A stretch of DNA of 6,116 bases from an uncultured Dechloromonas sp. (GTDB taxonomy: Bacteria > Pseudomonadota > Gammaproteobacteria > Burkholderiales > Rhodocyclaceae). Location of the stretch: the NCBI GenBank assembly GCA_946477505.1, contig CAMKYP010000249.1, positions 1-6,116 on the forward strand. The letters are read 5' to 3'. The notes below the pieces were generated by a model. The model worked only from the letters and a program-made list of their open reading frames with translations, searched no databases and was not told the origin of the DNA. Made by a program: the position numbers and the translations under genes. Below, one piece after another: positions 1-6,116 of the stretch (within the stretch, counting starts at the first letter, position 1; every line of letters starts with the position of its first letter).

Positions 1-2
1 GG

Positions 3-698
3 CAGCCAGCCACGCTGGAGCAACTGGTGGCCCACGCTTTCCTTCTGCAGGACATTCTGGGGTACGAGGCCTTGTCGGCAGGATTGTGGTTCGTCGGCAT
101 CAGCTTCCAACTCGGCCTCGCCTATGCGCTCGGGCTAGCCTTGCAGCAAGGCTGTGGGCGGTTCGGGCAGGCGGTGTTTGCCCTGCTGGCCTGGGGCGCC
201 GCCGCCTATGCCCTGTTTCATTTCAATCTCGATGCGGCCGGCGACGCCTGGGCTCTGTATTTCTGGCCTTATTTCTACTTGGGGGTGTTGGTGCAGAAAG
301 CCTCTCACCTCGATGGCAAGGCCGAATTCTGGGTGTTTCAGGTTTTGTTGCTGATCGCCGCATTGTTCGCTTGGCGGTGGCGGCTGCTCATGGCGATGGC
401 CGTCGGGCTGTTGCTCTACGTTGCACAGCGTGCCGGCTGGGGGCGCGTTTGGCCGAATGGCGGTGTGTTGACCGGAATAGGGCGCATCTCCTACAGCCTT
501 TTCCTCGTTCATTTTCCCGTTCTGGTGCTGGTCAGCGCCGTCTGGGCACGCTTCTCGCCGGATTGGCCGGCCGCCGCTGCCGTAACCGGGCTGGCGGTCG
601 CTTTCACCGGCAGCCTGGCCGTCGCCTGGGGCTTTCACCGCTGGGTAGAGTCACCGGCCGCGCGGCTGTCACGGCGCTTTGGCGCGGTCGGAACCTGA
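3..698 (+). CDS. acyltransferase_3 family membrane protein, 3' part (5' end outside window)
   Basis: This is the C-terminal part of an integral-membrane acyltransferase of the acyltransferase_3 (OafA/YrhL-like) family. Such proteins move acetyl or other acyl groups onto surface sugars, lipids or exported molecules across the inner membrane. The reading frame is open to the left edge. A GTG at 27 could be read as a start, but the family's N-terminal part, with its catalytic His-containing segment, is missing, so the true start lies upstream of the window. The visible part is strongly hydrophobic, with about six to seven likely membrane segments. It has the segment LWFVGISFQLGL near the start, the late motif GRISYSLFLVHFPVL and the ending HRWVESPAARLSRR, all typical of the family's last helices and basic cytoplasmic tail. 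It ends with TGA at 696-698, and no convincing terminator follows. The substrate cannot be told from this part. Confidence 0.85.
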   Translation, partial: QPATLEQLVAHAFLLQDILGYEALSAGLWFVGISFQLGLAYALGLALQQGCGRFGQAVFALLAWGAAAYALFHFNLDAAGDAWALYFWPYFYLGVLVQKASHLDGKAEFWVFQVLLLIAALFAWRWRLLMAMAVGLLLYVAQRAGWGRVWPNGGVLTGIGRISYSLFLVHFPVLVLVSAVWARFSPDWPAAAAVTGLAVAFTGSLAVAWGFHRWVESPAARLSRRFGAVGT

Positions 699-764
699 AT
701 CGTCTCCCGGCCCCGCGATGCGGCCAGCGAGGGAAGGGCGAGGGGGGCAAGACGCGTGAGGCGA

Positions 765-795
765 TTGAACGATTCAACTGCTTTTGCCCCATAAT
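765..795 (+). promoter_or_regulatory. candidate sigma70 promoter for icd
   Basis: The 170-nt gap before icd has a possible -35 TTGAAC (765-770) and -10 CATAAT (790-795, five of six consensus bases) separated by 19 nt, which is longer than ideal. The predicted transcript would start near 802 and have a leader of about 65 nt. The -35 lies inside a small inverted repeat, TTGAA-CGA-TTCAA (765-777). The rest of the gap (699-764 and 796-859) shows only weak GC-rich stems. This is inference from consensus matching. Confidence 0.35.
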
Positions 796-859
796 GTGCC
801 GCTCTGGCGGTGCGTCGGCAAGGCCACGCGGGCCGTCGGGCAATACCGAAATCACGCAT

Positions 860-863
860 GGAG
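860..863 (+). promoter_or_regulatory. ribosome binding site of icd
   Basis: GGAG sits 5 nt before the ATG at 869. It fixes the icd start at 869 rather than at any upstream codon in the same open frame, which runs far back through the acyltransferase gene. An out-of-frame ATG at 858 overlaps this site but is followed by one codon and a stop. Confidence 0.75.
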
Positions 864-868
864 TGACT

Positions 869-2110
<1,242 letters not shown>

Positions 2111-2134
2111 TTCGTCGCCGATTGTGATTGAATG

Positions 2135-2162
2135 AGGCCCCCGCCAAGGGGGCTTCTTTTTT
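2135..2162 (+). terminator. intrinsic terminator of icd
   Basis: A GC-rich stem (GCCCCC at 2137-2142 pairing with GGGGGC at 2148-2153, extended by one G-U and one A-U pair) closes a 5-nt loop GCCAA and is followed by C and six T. It begins 25 nt after the icd stop codon. This is a textbook rho-independent terminator for the icd transcript. Confidence 0.93.
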
Positions 2163-2174
2163 GTCAGGCCAATC

Positions 2175-2960
2175 TTGAGTAACCAGCACATTGCCGTCTT
2201 CGATTCAGGCCTGGGAGGCCTGACCGTGCTGCACGCCCTGCGCGAGCGCTTGCCGCATGAAGATTATTTCTACTTTGCCGACACGCGGTTTTTACCCTAT
2301 GGCGACCGTTCGGAGCACTTTCTCCGCGAGCGTGGGGTCGTCATTGCCGAGGCGCTGGCACGTCGCGGCGCCAAGGCGTTGGTCGTCGCCTGCAATACGG
2401 CCACGGCGGCAGCCGCCGAAGCCATTCGCGCCGCCATCGATTTGCCCATCGTCGCCCTTGAGCCGGGGGTCAAGCCGGCCGCCTTGCTGACTCGGAGCGG
2501 GGTGATCGGCGTCCTGGCAACGACCCGGACGCTGAATAGCGAACGTTTCCAGCGGCTGGTCGGCAATCATGCGAATCAATTGCGTGTCGTGACGCAAGCC
2601 TGTCCGGGGCTGGCCGAGGCGATCGAGGGCGAGGGACCGGGTGGCCCGCTGGTCGAGCGCCTGCTCGATGACTATGTGGCGCCGCTGGCCAATGCTGCAG
2701 CGGATGTCGTCGTACTGGGCTGTACGCACTATCCCTGGGTCGCCGCTGCCATTGCGCGGCGCTTGCCGGAGGGCGCGACGCTGCTCGACACCGGGGAAGC
2801 GGTGGCGCGACAACTCGAACGCCTGCTCGCGGCCGGCGGCCTGCTTGGCGGCGGCAGCGGCCACTTGCGTCTGGCGACCAGCGGCGCGCCGCAATCGGTC
2901 GGGGCGACGATAGACCGCCTGCTCGGCAGGAAAATGCACGTTGATCACTGGGAGCCCTGA
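2175..2960 (+). CDS. murI: glutamate racemase
   Basis: MurI interconverts L- and D-glutamate without a cofactor in the cytoplasm, supplying the D-glutamate of the peptidoglycan stem peptide. The 261-residue protein has the usual family length and all diagnostic motifs: the N-terminal DSGLGGLTVL (Asp10, Ser11), PYGDRS near residue 41, VACNTATA with catalytic Cys73, and LGCTHYPW with the second catalytic Cys183 and His185. The two cysteines act as the paired acid/base residues of this two-domain fold. The start is TTG at 2175, because the frame has no earlier plausible start and the next residues lead straight into the first conserved strand. The Shine-Dalgarno match is poor (AGG at 2166-2168, 6 nt before TTG). 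The start lies 12 nt after the icd terminator T-tract, leaving little room for a separate promoter and leader. The following CoA transferase gene begins 1 nt after the stop codon. Confidence 0.96.
   Translation: MSNQHIAVFDSGLGGLTVLHALRERLPHEDYFYFADTRFLPYGDRSEHFLRERGVVIAEALARRGAKALVVACNTATAAAAEAIRAAIDLPIVALEPGVKPAALLTRSGVIGVLATTRTLNSERFQRLVGNHANQLRVVTQACPGLAEAIEGEGPGGPLVERLLDDYVAPLANAAADVVVLGCTHYPWVAAAIARRLPEGATLLDTGEAVARQLERLLAAGGLLGGGSGHLRLATSGAPQSVGATIDRLLGRKMHVDHWEP
2950..2954 (+). promoter_or_regulatory. ribosome binding site of the CoA transferase gene, inside the murI end
   Basis: GGGAG lies 7 nt before the ATG at 2962 and overlaps the last codons of murI. It favours the ATG at 2962 over the in-frame TTG at 2941, which would add seven residues, and it points to translational coupling between the two genes. 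Confidence 0.7.
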
Positions 2961-2961
2961 T

Positions 2962-4161
2962 ATGAAGGATGCCGTGAAGCCGCTCGCCGGACTGCGTGTC
3001 GTCGAACTCGGCACGCTGATCGCCGGACCATTCTGTACCCGCATCATGGCCGAATTCGGCGCCGAGGTGATCAAGGTCGAAGCACCGGATGGCGGTGACC
3101 CGCTGCGCAAGTGGCGCAAGCTGTACGAAGGGACGTCGTTGTGGTGGTATCTCCAGGCGCGCAACAAGAAATCGGTGACGGCCAACCTGAAGCATCCGGA
3201 AGGGCGCGAGTTCGTGCGTCGGCTGATCGCCGGGGCCGATATCCTGGTCGAGAATTTCCGGCCCGGCGTGCTGGAAAAGCTCGGCCTGGGGTGGGAGCAA
3301 CTGAAGGCGGACAATCCGGGTCTGGTCATGGTGCGCCTTTCCGGCTTCGGCCAGACCGGGCCGTACAAGGATCAGCCGGGCTTCGGCGCGGTTGGCGAGT
3401 CGATGGGCGGGCTGCGTTACATCACCGGCTTTCCCGATCGGCCGCCGGTGCGTACCGGCATCTCGATCGGCGATTCCATTGCCGCGCTATGGGGCGCCAT
3501 TGGCGCCCTGATGGCCCTGCGCCACAAGGAGGTCAATGGCGGGGCAGGACAGATCGTCGATGTAGCGCTCTACGAGGCGGTTTTCGCCATGATGGAGTCG
3601 CTGGTACCCGAGTGCGATGTGTTCGGCTTCGTGCGCGAACGGACCGGCAACATCATGCCCGGCATCACGCCATCGAACACGCACACCACGCGCGATGGCA
3701 AGCATGTCACCATCGGGGCCAACGGCGACGCCATCTTCAAGCGTTTCATGACGGCCATCGGGCGCCAGGATCTGGCCGACGATCCTACGCTTGCCGATAA
3801 CGCCGGGCGGGATGCGCGCCGTGACGAAGTCTACGCCCTGATCGATGCTTGGTGCGCTTCACACGACGAAAGCGAGGTATTGGCGATTCTGGCGGAGGCG
3901 GAGGTGCCGTCGTCGCGCGTCTATTCGGCGCTCGACATGTTTGCCGATCCGCAGTTCATAGCACGTCAGATGTTCCAGTCGGCTACCCTGCCCGATGGCA
4001 GGGCCTTCCGGATGCCGGGTATCGTCCCGCGCTTGTCTGGAACGCCTGGCGGTACGACTTGGATCGGCCCGGCTCTGGGAGAGCATACCGACGACGTGTT
4101 GCGCGGGCTCGGCTATTCGCCGGAGCAGATAGCGGCCCTGCGGGGCGATGGTGCTGTGTAG
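2962..4161 (+). CDS. CaiB/BaiF family (class III) CoA transferase
   Basis: This 399-residue cytoplasmic enzyme belongs to the class III CoA transferase family (formyl-CoA transferase, CaiB, BaiF, SUGCT relatives), which moves CoA between carboxylic acids through an aspartyl-CoA thioester. The N-terminus LAGLRVVELGTLIAGPFCTR and the following EFGAEVIKVEAP are the family's opening Rossmann-type strand, helix and strand. ARNKKSVTANLK and ADILVENFRPGVLEKLGL are further hallmarks. The likely catalytic aspartate is Asp171 in SIGDSIAALWGAIGAL, matching Asp169 of Oxalobacter formyl-CoA transferase. The C-terminal half (about 235-340) fits the family's smaller domain, and length is normal. It is the second gene of a murI operon, but the natural acyl donor and acceptor cannot be read from sequence. 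The D-glutamate neighbour is not good evidence for a glutamate-like substrate. A dicarboxylate CoA transferase is one possibility, held weakly. Confidence 0.92.
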   Translation: MKDAVKPLAGLRVVELGTLIAGPFCTRIMAEFGAEVIKVEAPDGGDPLRKWRKLYEGTSLWWYLQARNKKSVTANLKHPEGREFVRRLIAGADILVENFRPGVLEKLGLGWEQLKADNPGLVMVRLSGFGQTGPYKDQPGFGAVGESMGGLRYITGFPDRPPVRTGISIGDSIAALWGAIGALMALRHKEVNGGAGQIVDVALYEAVFAMMESLVPECDVFGFVRERTGNIMPGITPSNTHTTRDGKHVTIGANGDAIFKRFMTAIGRQDLADDPTLADNAGRDARRDEVYALIDAWCASHDESEVLAILAEAEVPSSRVYSALDMFADPQFIARQMFQSATLPDGRAFRMPGIVPRLSGTPGGTTWIGPALGEHTDDVLRGLGYSPEQIAALRGDGAV

Positions 4162-4192
4162 AACCTAATTTCAGGGAAGTGCGGGCCGCACA

Positions 4193-4226
4193 CGGCATGG
4201 TCCCCGGTAATGCGGGGACCATGCCG
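4193..4226. terminator. perfect 14-bp inverted repeat, likely bidirectional terminator
   Basis: CGGCATGGTCCCCG (4193-4206) is followed by a 6-nt loop GTAATG and its exact complement (4213-4226). It sits almost midway between two convergent stops: 31 nt after the CoA transferase stop and 33 nt after the chemoreceptor stop. No T-tract follows on either strand, so it is not a canonical intrinsic terminator. The position argues for transcript-end formation or 3'-end protection for both genes. A smaller palindrome, GTGCGG-G-CCGCAC, lies just to the left at 4179-4191. Confidence 0.6.
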
Positions 4227-4259
4227 CAGCTGGCGAGAGACCTGTCCCACCCCGGAAGT

Positions 4260-5897
4260 TCAGGTCTTGAAGCGGCCGACAAGCTCCCGCAGGTTGCCGG
4301 CGATGTTTTCAAGCTCATGTGCCGATTGGGTCGTACCCCGGATCGTTGCCGTCGTTTCTTCGACCATGTTGGCGATTTGCTCGACGCGCTGGGCGATCGA
4401 GGTGCTCGCCGAACTTTGTTCCTTGGTCGCATCGGCGACTTCGCCGACACGTTCCAGTGTGCGGCGTGCGCTGCTCTCGATGGCGAGCAGCGAATCCGAT
4501 GCCGAGGAGGCCAGCTGGACGCCTTCCTGAACCTCCGGCAGGGCGGCGTTCATGGCTTCCACGGCGCCTACGGTATCGGTCTGGATGCCGCTGATCATCT
4601 GTTCTATTTCCAGGGTTGCGCTTGAGGTCCGTTCGGCCAGCTTGCGCACTTCGTCGGCCACGACGGCGAAGCCGCGTCCCTGTTCGCCGGCGCGTGCCGC
4701 TTCGATGGCTGCGTTCAACGCCAGCAGGTTGGTCTGGCCGGCAATGTCCTTGATCACGCTGGTGATGGTGGATACCTGTCTGGCGCGTTCTTCCAGTGCA
4801 TGGATGCGGCCGGAGGCATCGGATACCGTCGACGCGATTTTCTCGATGGCGGTACTTGCCTGCAGGACGCGTTCGCTGCCTTGCGCAGCCAGTTCGGCTG
4901 CTTCGGAGGTTTCCCGGGCCGTTTCATGGGCGCTGTCGGAGATGTGGTTGGAACTGACCGTCAGTTCCTCGACGGCTGCCGCCATTGACGATGTTGAGTC
5001 GGTCTGCTTTTCGGCTGCCTGGGCGACTTCGTCGGAAGCGCGGGCGATATGCTCGGCGTTGGTGACCAGCTTCGTGGCATCGGAATTGATGCTGCTGATC
5101 ATCCGGTGCAACGAGCCGACCATGTTACCGAGCGAATGCAGCAGGCTGCCTTCCGGCACGTTGTCGAGGTGCGCGGTAAGGTCGCCATTGGCGACGCGCT
5201 GCATGATTTCATTCGCCATTCTGGGTTCTCCGCCAATCTGGAGGAGAACGCTGCGGGCGATCAAGAGCCCGAGCAGACCAATCAACAGGGCGACGCCCAG
5301 CGCCTCCAGCGACGACTGGAGAAGGTTCTTGCGGAAGTCGGCGTCGACATCGTCGGTGTAGATACCGGTGCCGAGCATCCAGTTCCAGTTGGGCACCGCC
5401 ATCACGAACAGCAATTTGGGTACGGGTTCCGTCCCGCCAGGTCGCGGGAATTCGGCATCAAGGAAGCCCTCAGGGCCACTGCTCAAGACAGCTTTCATGT
5501 CCTTGAGCGTGTATCGGCCCTTGCTGTCTTTCAGGCTCTCGGTCATCTGGCGTCCTTCGAGTTCGCGCTTGATGTGGGCAACGCCGACCCCTTCGCTGGA
5601 CCAGGCGTAGTAGTACTCCGTCTTGCCGTCGGCTCCGCCATAACGGGCGTTGAGGATGATTTCCTTGGCCTGGCGCTGGGCCTCTTCGCGTGTCAGCTTG
5701 CCTTCGTTTTCCAGTTTCTGGAGGTACATGACCGCATTGAATATGCCTTGCGTACCGTAACGAATCAGCATCTTCTTGTCTTCCATCAGCCTGGAGCGGG
5801 ACTGCACCGCACTGATGGTTGCCAGCAGGAGCATTCCTGCCAATGCCGCCAGAACAATCAGCGCGAGTCGCGTGCGTAGCGTAAGACGTGTAAACAT
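4260..5897 (-). CDS. methyl-accepting chemotaxis protein with periplasmic sCache_2 sensor domain
   Basis: This is an inner-membrane chemoreceptor that binds a ligand in the periplasm and controls the CheA/CheW kinase complex. The 545-residue protein has a first membrane helix at about 11-30 and a periplasmic domain at about 33-195 that resembles sCache_2 (motifs NARYGGADGKTEYYYAW, HIKRELEGRQM, KDSKGRYTLKDM and WNWMLGTGIYTDDVD). A second helix follows at about 197-217, then a HAMP linker at about 218-272 containing GGEP and ANGDLTAHL, and a long coiled-coil signalling domain. The highly conserved hairpin tip IAGQTNLLALNAAIEAARAG and RGFAVVADEVRKLAERT lies at 385-424. The protein ends GRFKT without the NWETF-type CheR tether. 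Related sCache_2 receptors often sense small organic acids, but the ligand here is unknown. ATG at 5897 is preferred over GTG at 5900 because AGGGGGA lies 4 nt before the ATG. No other che gene is in the window, so it is an orphan receptor gene here. Confidence 0.95.
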   Translation of the reverse strand: MFTRLTLRTRLALIVLAALAGMLLLATISAVQSRSRLMEDKKMLIRYGTQGIFNAVMYLQKLENEGKLTREEAQRQAKEIILNARYGGADGKTEYYYAWSSEGVGVAHIKRELEGRQMTESLKDSKGRYTLKDMKAVLSSGPEGFLDAEFPRPGGTEPVPKLLFVMAVPNWNWMLGTGIYTDDVDADFRKNLLQSSLEALGVALLIGLLGLLIARSVLLQIGGEPRMANEIMQRVANGDLTAHLDNVPEGSLLHSLGNMVGSLHRMISSINSDATKLVTNAEHIARASDEVAQAAEKQTDSTSSMAAAVEELTVSSNHISDSAHETARETSEAAELAAQGSERVLQASTAIEKIASTVSDASGRIHALEERARQVSTITSVIKDIAGQTNLLALNAAIEAARAGEQGRGFAVVADEVRKLAERTSSATLEIEQMISGIQTDTVGAVEAMNAALPEVQEGVQLASSASDSLLAIESSARRTLERVGEVADATKEQSSASTSIAQRVEQIANMVEETTATIRGTTQSAHELENIAGNLRELVGRFKT

Positions 5898-5901
5898 CAC
5901 T

Positions 5902-5908
5902 TCCCCCT
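5902..5908 (-). promoter_or_regulatory. ribosome binding site of the chemoreceptor gene
   Basis: On the minus strand AGGGGGA is followed by AGTG and then the ATG at 5897. The same site would be only 1 nt from the GTG at 5900, so it decides the start in favour of ATG. Confidence 0.6.
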
Positions 5909-5932
5909 ATTTGTATTATTTTTGGCAAATAG
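5907..5932. repeat. 7-bp inverted repeat upstream of the chemoreceptor gene (possible operator)
   Basis: CTATTTG (5907-5913) and CAAATAG (5926-5932) are exact reverse complements separated by 12 nt. The repeat surrounds the AT-rich stretch that holds the candidate -10 of the chemoreceptor promoter. It could be a regulator-binding site, or a chance result of local AT richness. Confidence 0.35.
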
Positions 5933-5944
5933 ACATTTCGTCAG
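5915..5944 (-). promoter_or_regulatory. weak candidate sigma70 promoter of the chemoreceptor gene
   Basis: On the minus strand a CTGACG -35-like hexamer (5939-5944) and an AATAAT -10-like hexamer (5915-5920) are 18 nt apart. The resulting leader would be only about ten bases. I see no convincing FliA (sigma28) promoter of the GCCGATAA type and no complete sigma54 site. The remaining intergenic sequence (5945-6038) holds nothing I recognise. Confidence 0.25.
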
Positions 5945-6038
5945 ATTGCGCCAAAATTGAGCAGTGTGCAAGCAAACGTTGGCTCATATGTCCTTGCCAC
6001 GGTCACCCCGGGGCCTTCGCCGGAGCATCGCAATCTGT

Positions 6039-6116
6039 TTACGGAGCGAGGCGGATGTGCCGGAAGCGCAGTACGCGCTCGTCGCAGGTCAGGTCGGTGT
6101 GGGACGGGGGCTCGGG
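6039..6116 (-). CDS. possible C-terminal end of a further gene, cut by the right edge
   Basis: Reading the minus strand inward from the right edge, one frame is open for 25 codons and ends with TAA at 6039-6041. The peptide includes TDLTCDERVLRFRHIRLAP, which has a natural protein-like composition. I do not recognise the family. If real, the gene runs in the same direction as the chemoreceptor gene and lies 141 nt upstream of its start. The evidence is only an open frame, and in GC-rich DNA short open frames are common: plus-strand frames here are also open. No clear terminator follows the stop. Confidence 0.4.
   Translation of the reverse strand, partial: PEPPSHTDLTCDERVLRFRHIRLAP

Noticed and set aside
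705..722. Possible hairpin CCGC-GAT-GCGG after the acyltransferase stop
   Set aside because: The stem is only 4 bp and has no T-tract, so it is too weak to call a terminator.
858..866. ATG-GAG-TGA minimal start-stop element just before icd
   Set aside because: It overlaps the icd ribosome site and is two codons long. It is probably a by-product of the GGAGTGA sequence; no leader-peptide or attenuator structure accompanies it.
86..868. Long in-frame extension upstream of icd across the acyltransferase gene
   Set aside because: It is rich in Arg, Gly and Cys, lies out of frame with the recognisable acyltransferase, and has no family motif. The RBS and homology place the icd start at 869.
2941..2961. 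In-frame TTG at 2941 as an alternative start of the CoA transferase
   Set aside because: The ATG at 2962 has a GGGAG ribosome site at proper spacing, and the extra seven residues add nothing conserved.
2292..3368. 358-codon minus-strand open frame opposite murI and the CoA transferase gene
   Set aside because: It spans two convincing genes on the other strand and shows low-complexity Arg/Gln-rich composition without domain motifs.
4552..5879. Plus-strand open frames of about 270 codons opposite the chemoreceptor gene
   Set aside because: The minus strand has a complete receptor with all domains. The plus frames are Ser/Ala/Arg-rich shadows.
6006..6025. GC-rich dyad (CCGG...CCGG) after the right-edge partial gene
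   Set aside because: The arms are only 4 bp, internal pairing is mismatched and no T-tract follows on the minus strand.

Overview
This is a GC-rich chromosomal segment with ordinary bacterial housekeeping and accessory genes. The E. coli-type NADP isocitrate dehydrogenase, the short TTG-started MurI, the CaiB/BaiF CoA transferase and the sCache_2 chemoreceptor together suggest a Gram-negative proteobacterium. A betaproteobacterium, possibly of the Rhodocyclales, is my best guess from sequence style alone; no 16S or other decisive marker is present.

Layout, left to right: (1) the 3' part of a membrane acyltransferase_3 family gene (+), cut by the left edge; (2) a 170-nt gap with a candidate promoter; (3) icd (+), followed by a clear intrinsic terminator; (4) murI (+), starting with TTG only 12 nt after the terminator T-tract; (5) a class III (CaiB/BaiF) CoA transferase gene (+), whose ATG lies 1 nt after the murI stop, so the two are almost certainly co-transcribed; (6) a 98-nt convergent junction holding a perfect 14-bp inverted repeat; (7) a full-length methyl-accepting chemotaxis protein gene (-); (8) an AT-richer leader with a small inverted repeat and possible promoter for that gene; (9) what looks like the last 25 codons of another minus-strand gene, cut by the right edge.

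The genes do not form one pathway. icd is a TCA-cycle gene with its own transcription unit. murI supplies D-glutamate for peptidoglycan, and its coupling to a CoA transferase is probably positional. The chemoreceptor senses a small periplasmic ligand and signals to CheA/CheW encoded elsewhere. I found no rRNA, tRNA, CRISPR array, insertion sequence, phage gene or defence system, and nothing that I would call a new system. The points most worth checking are the cis-elements: the convergent hairpin, the terminator abutting murI, and the inverted repeat upstream of the chemoreceptor gene.
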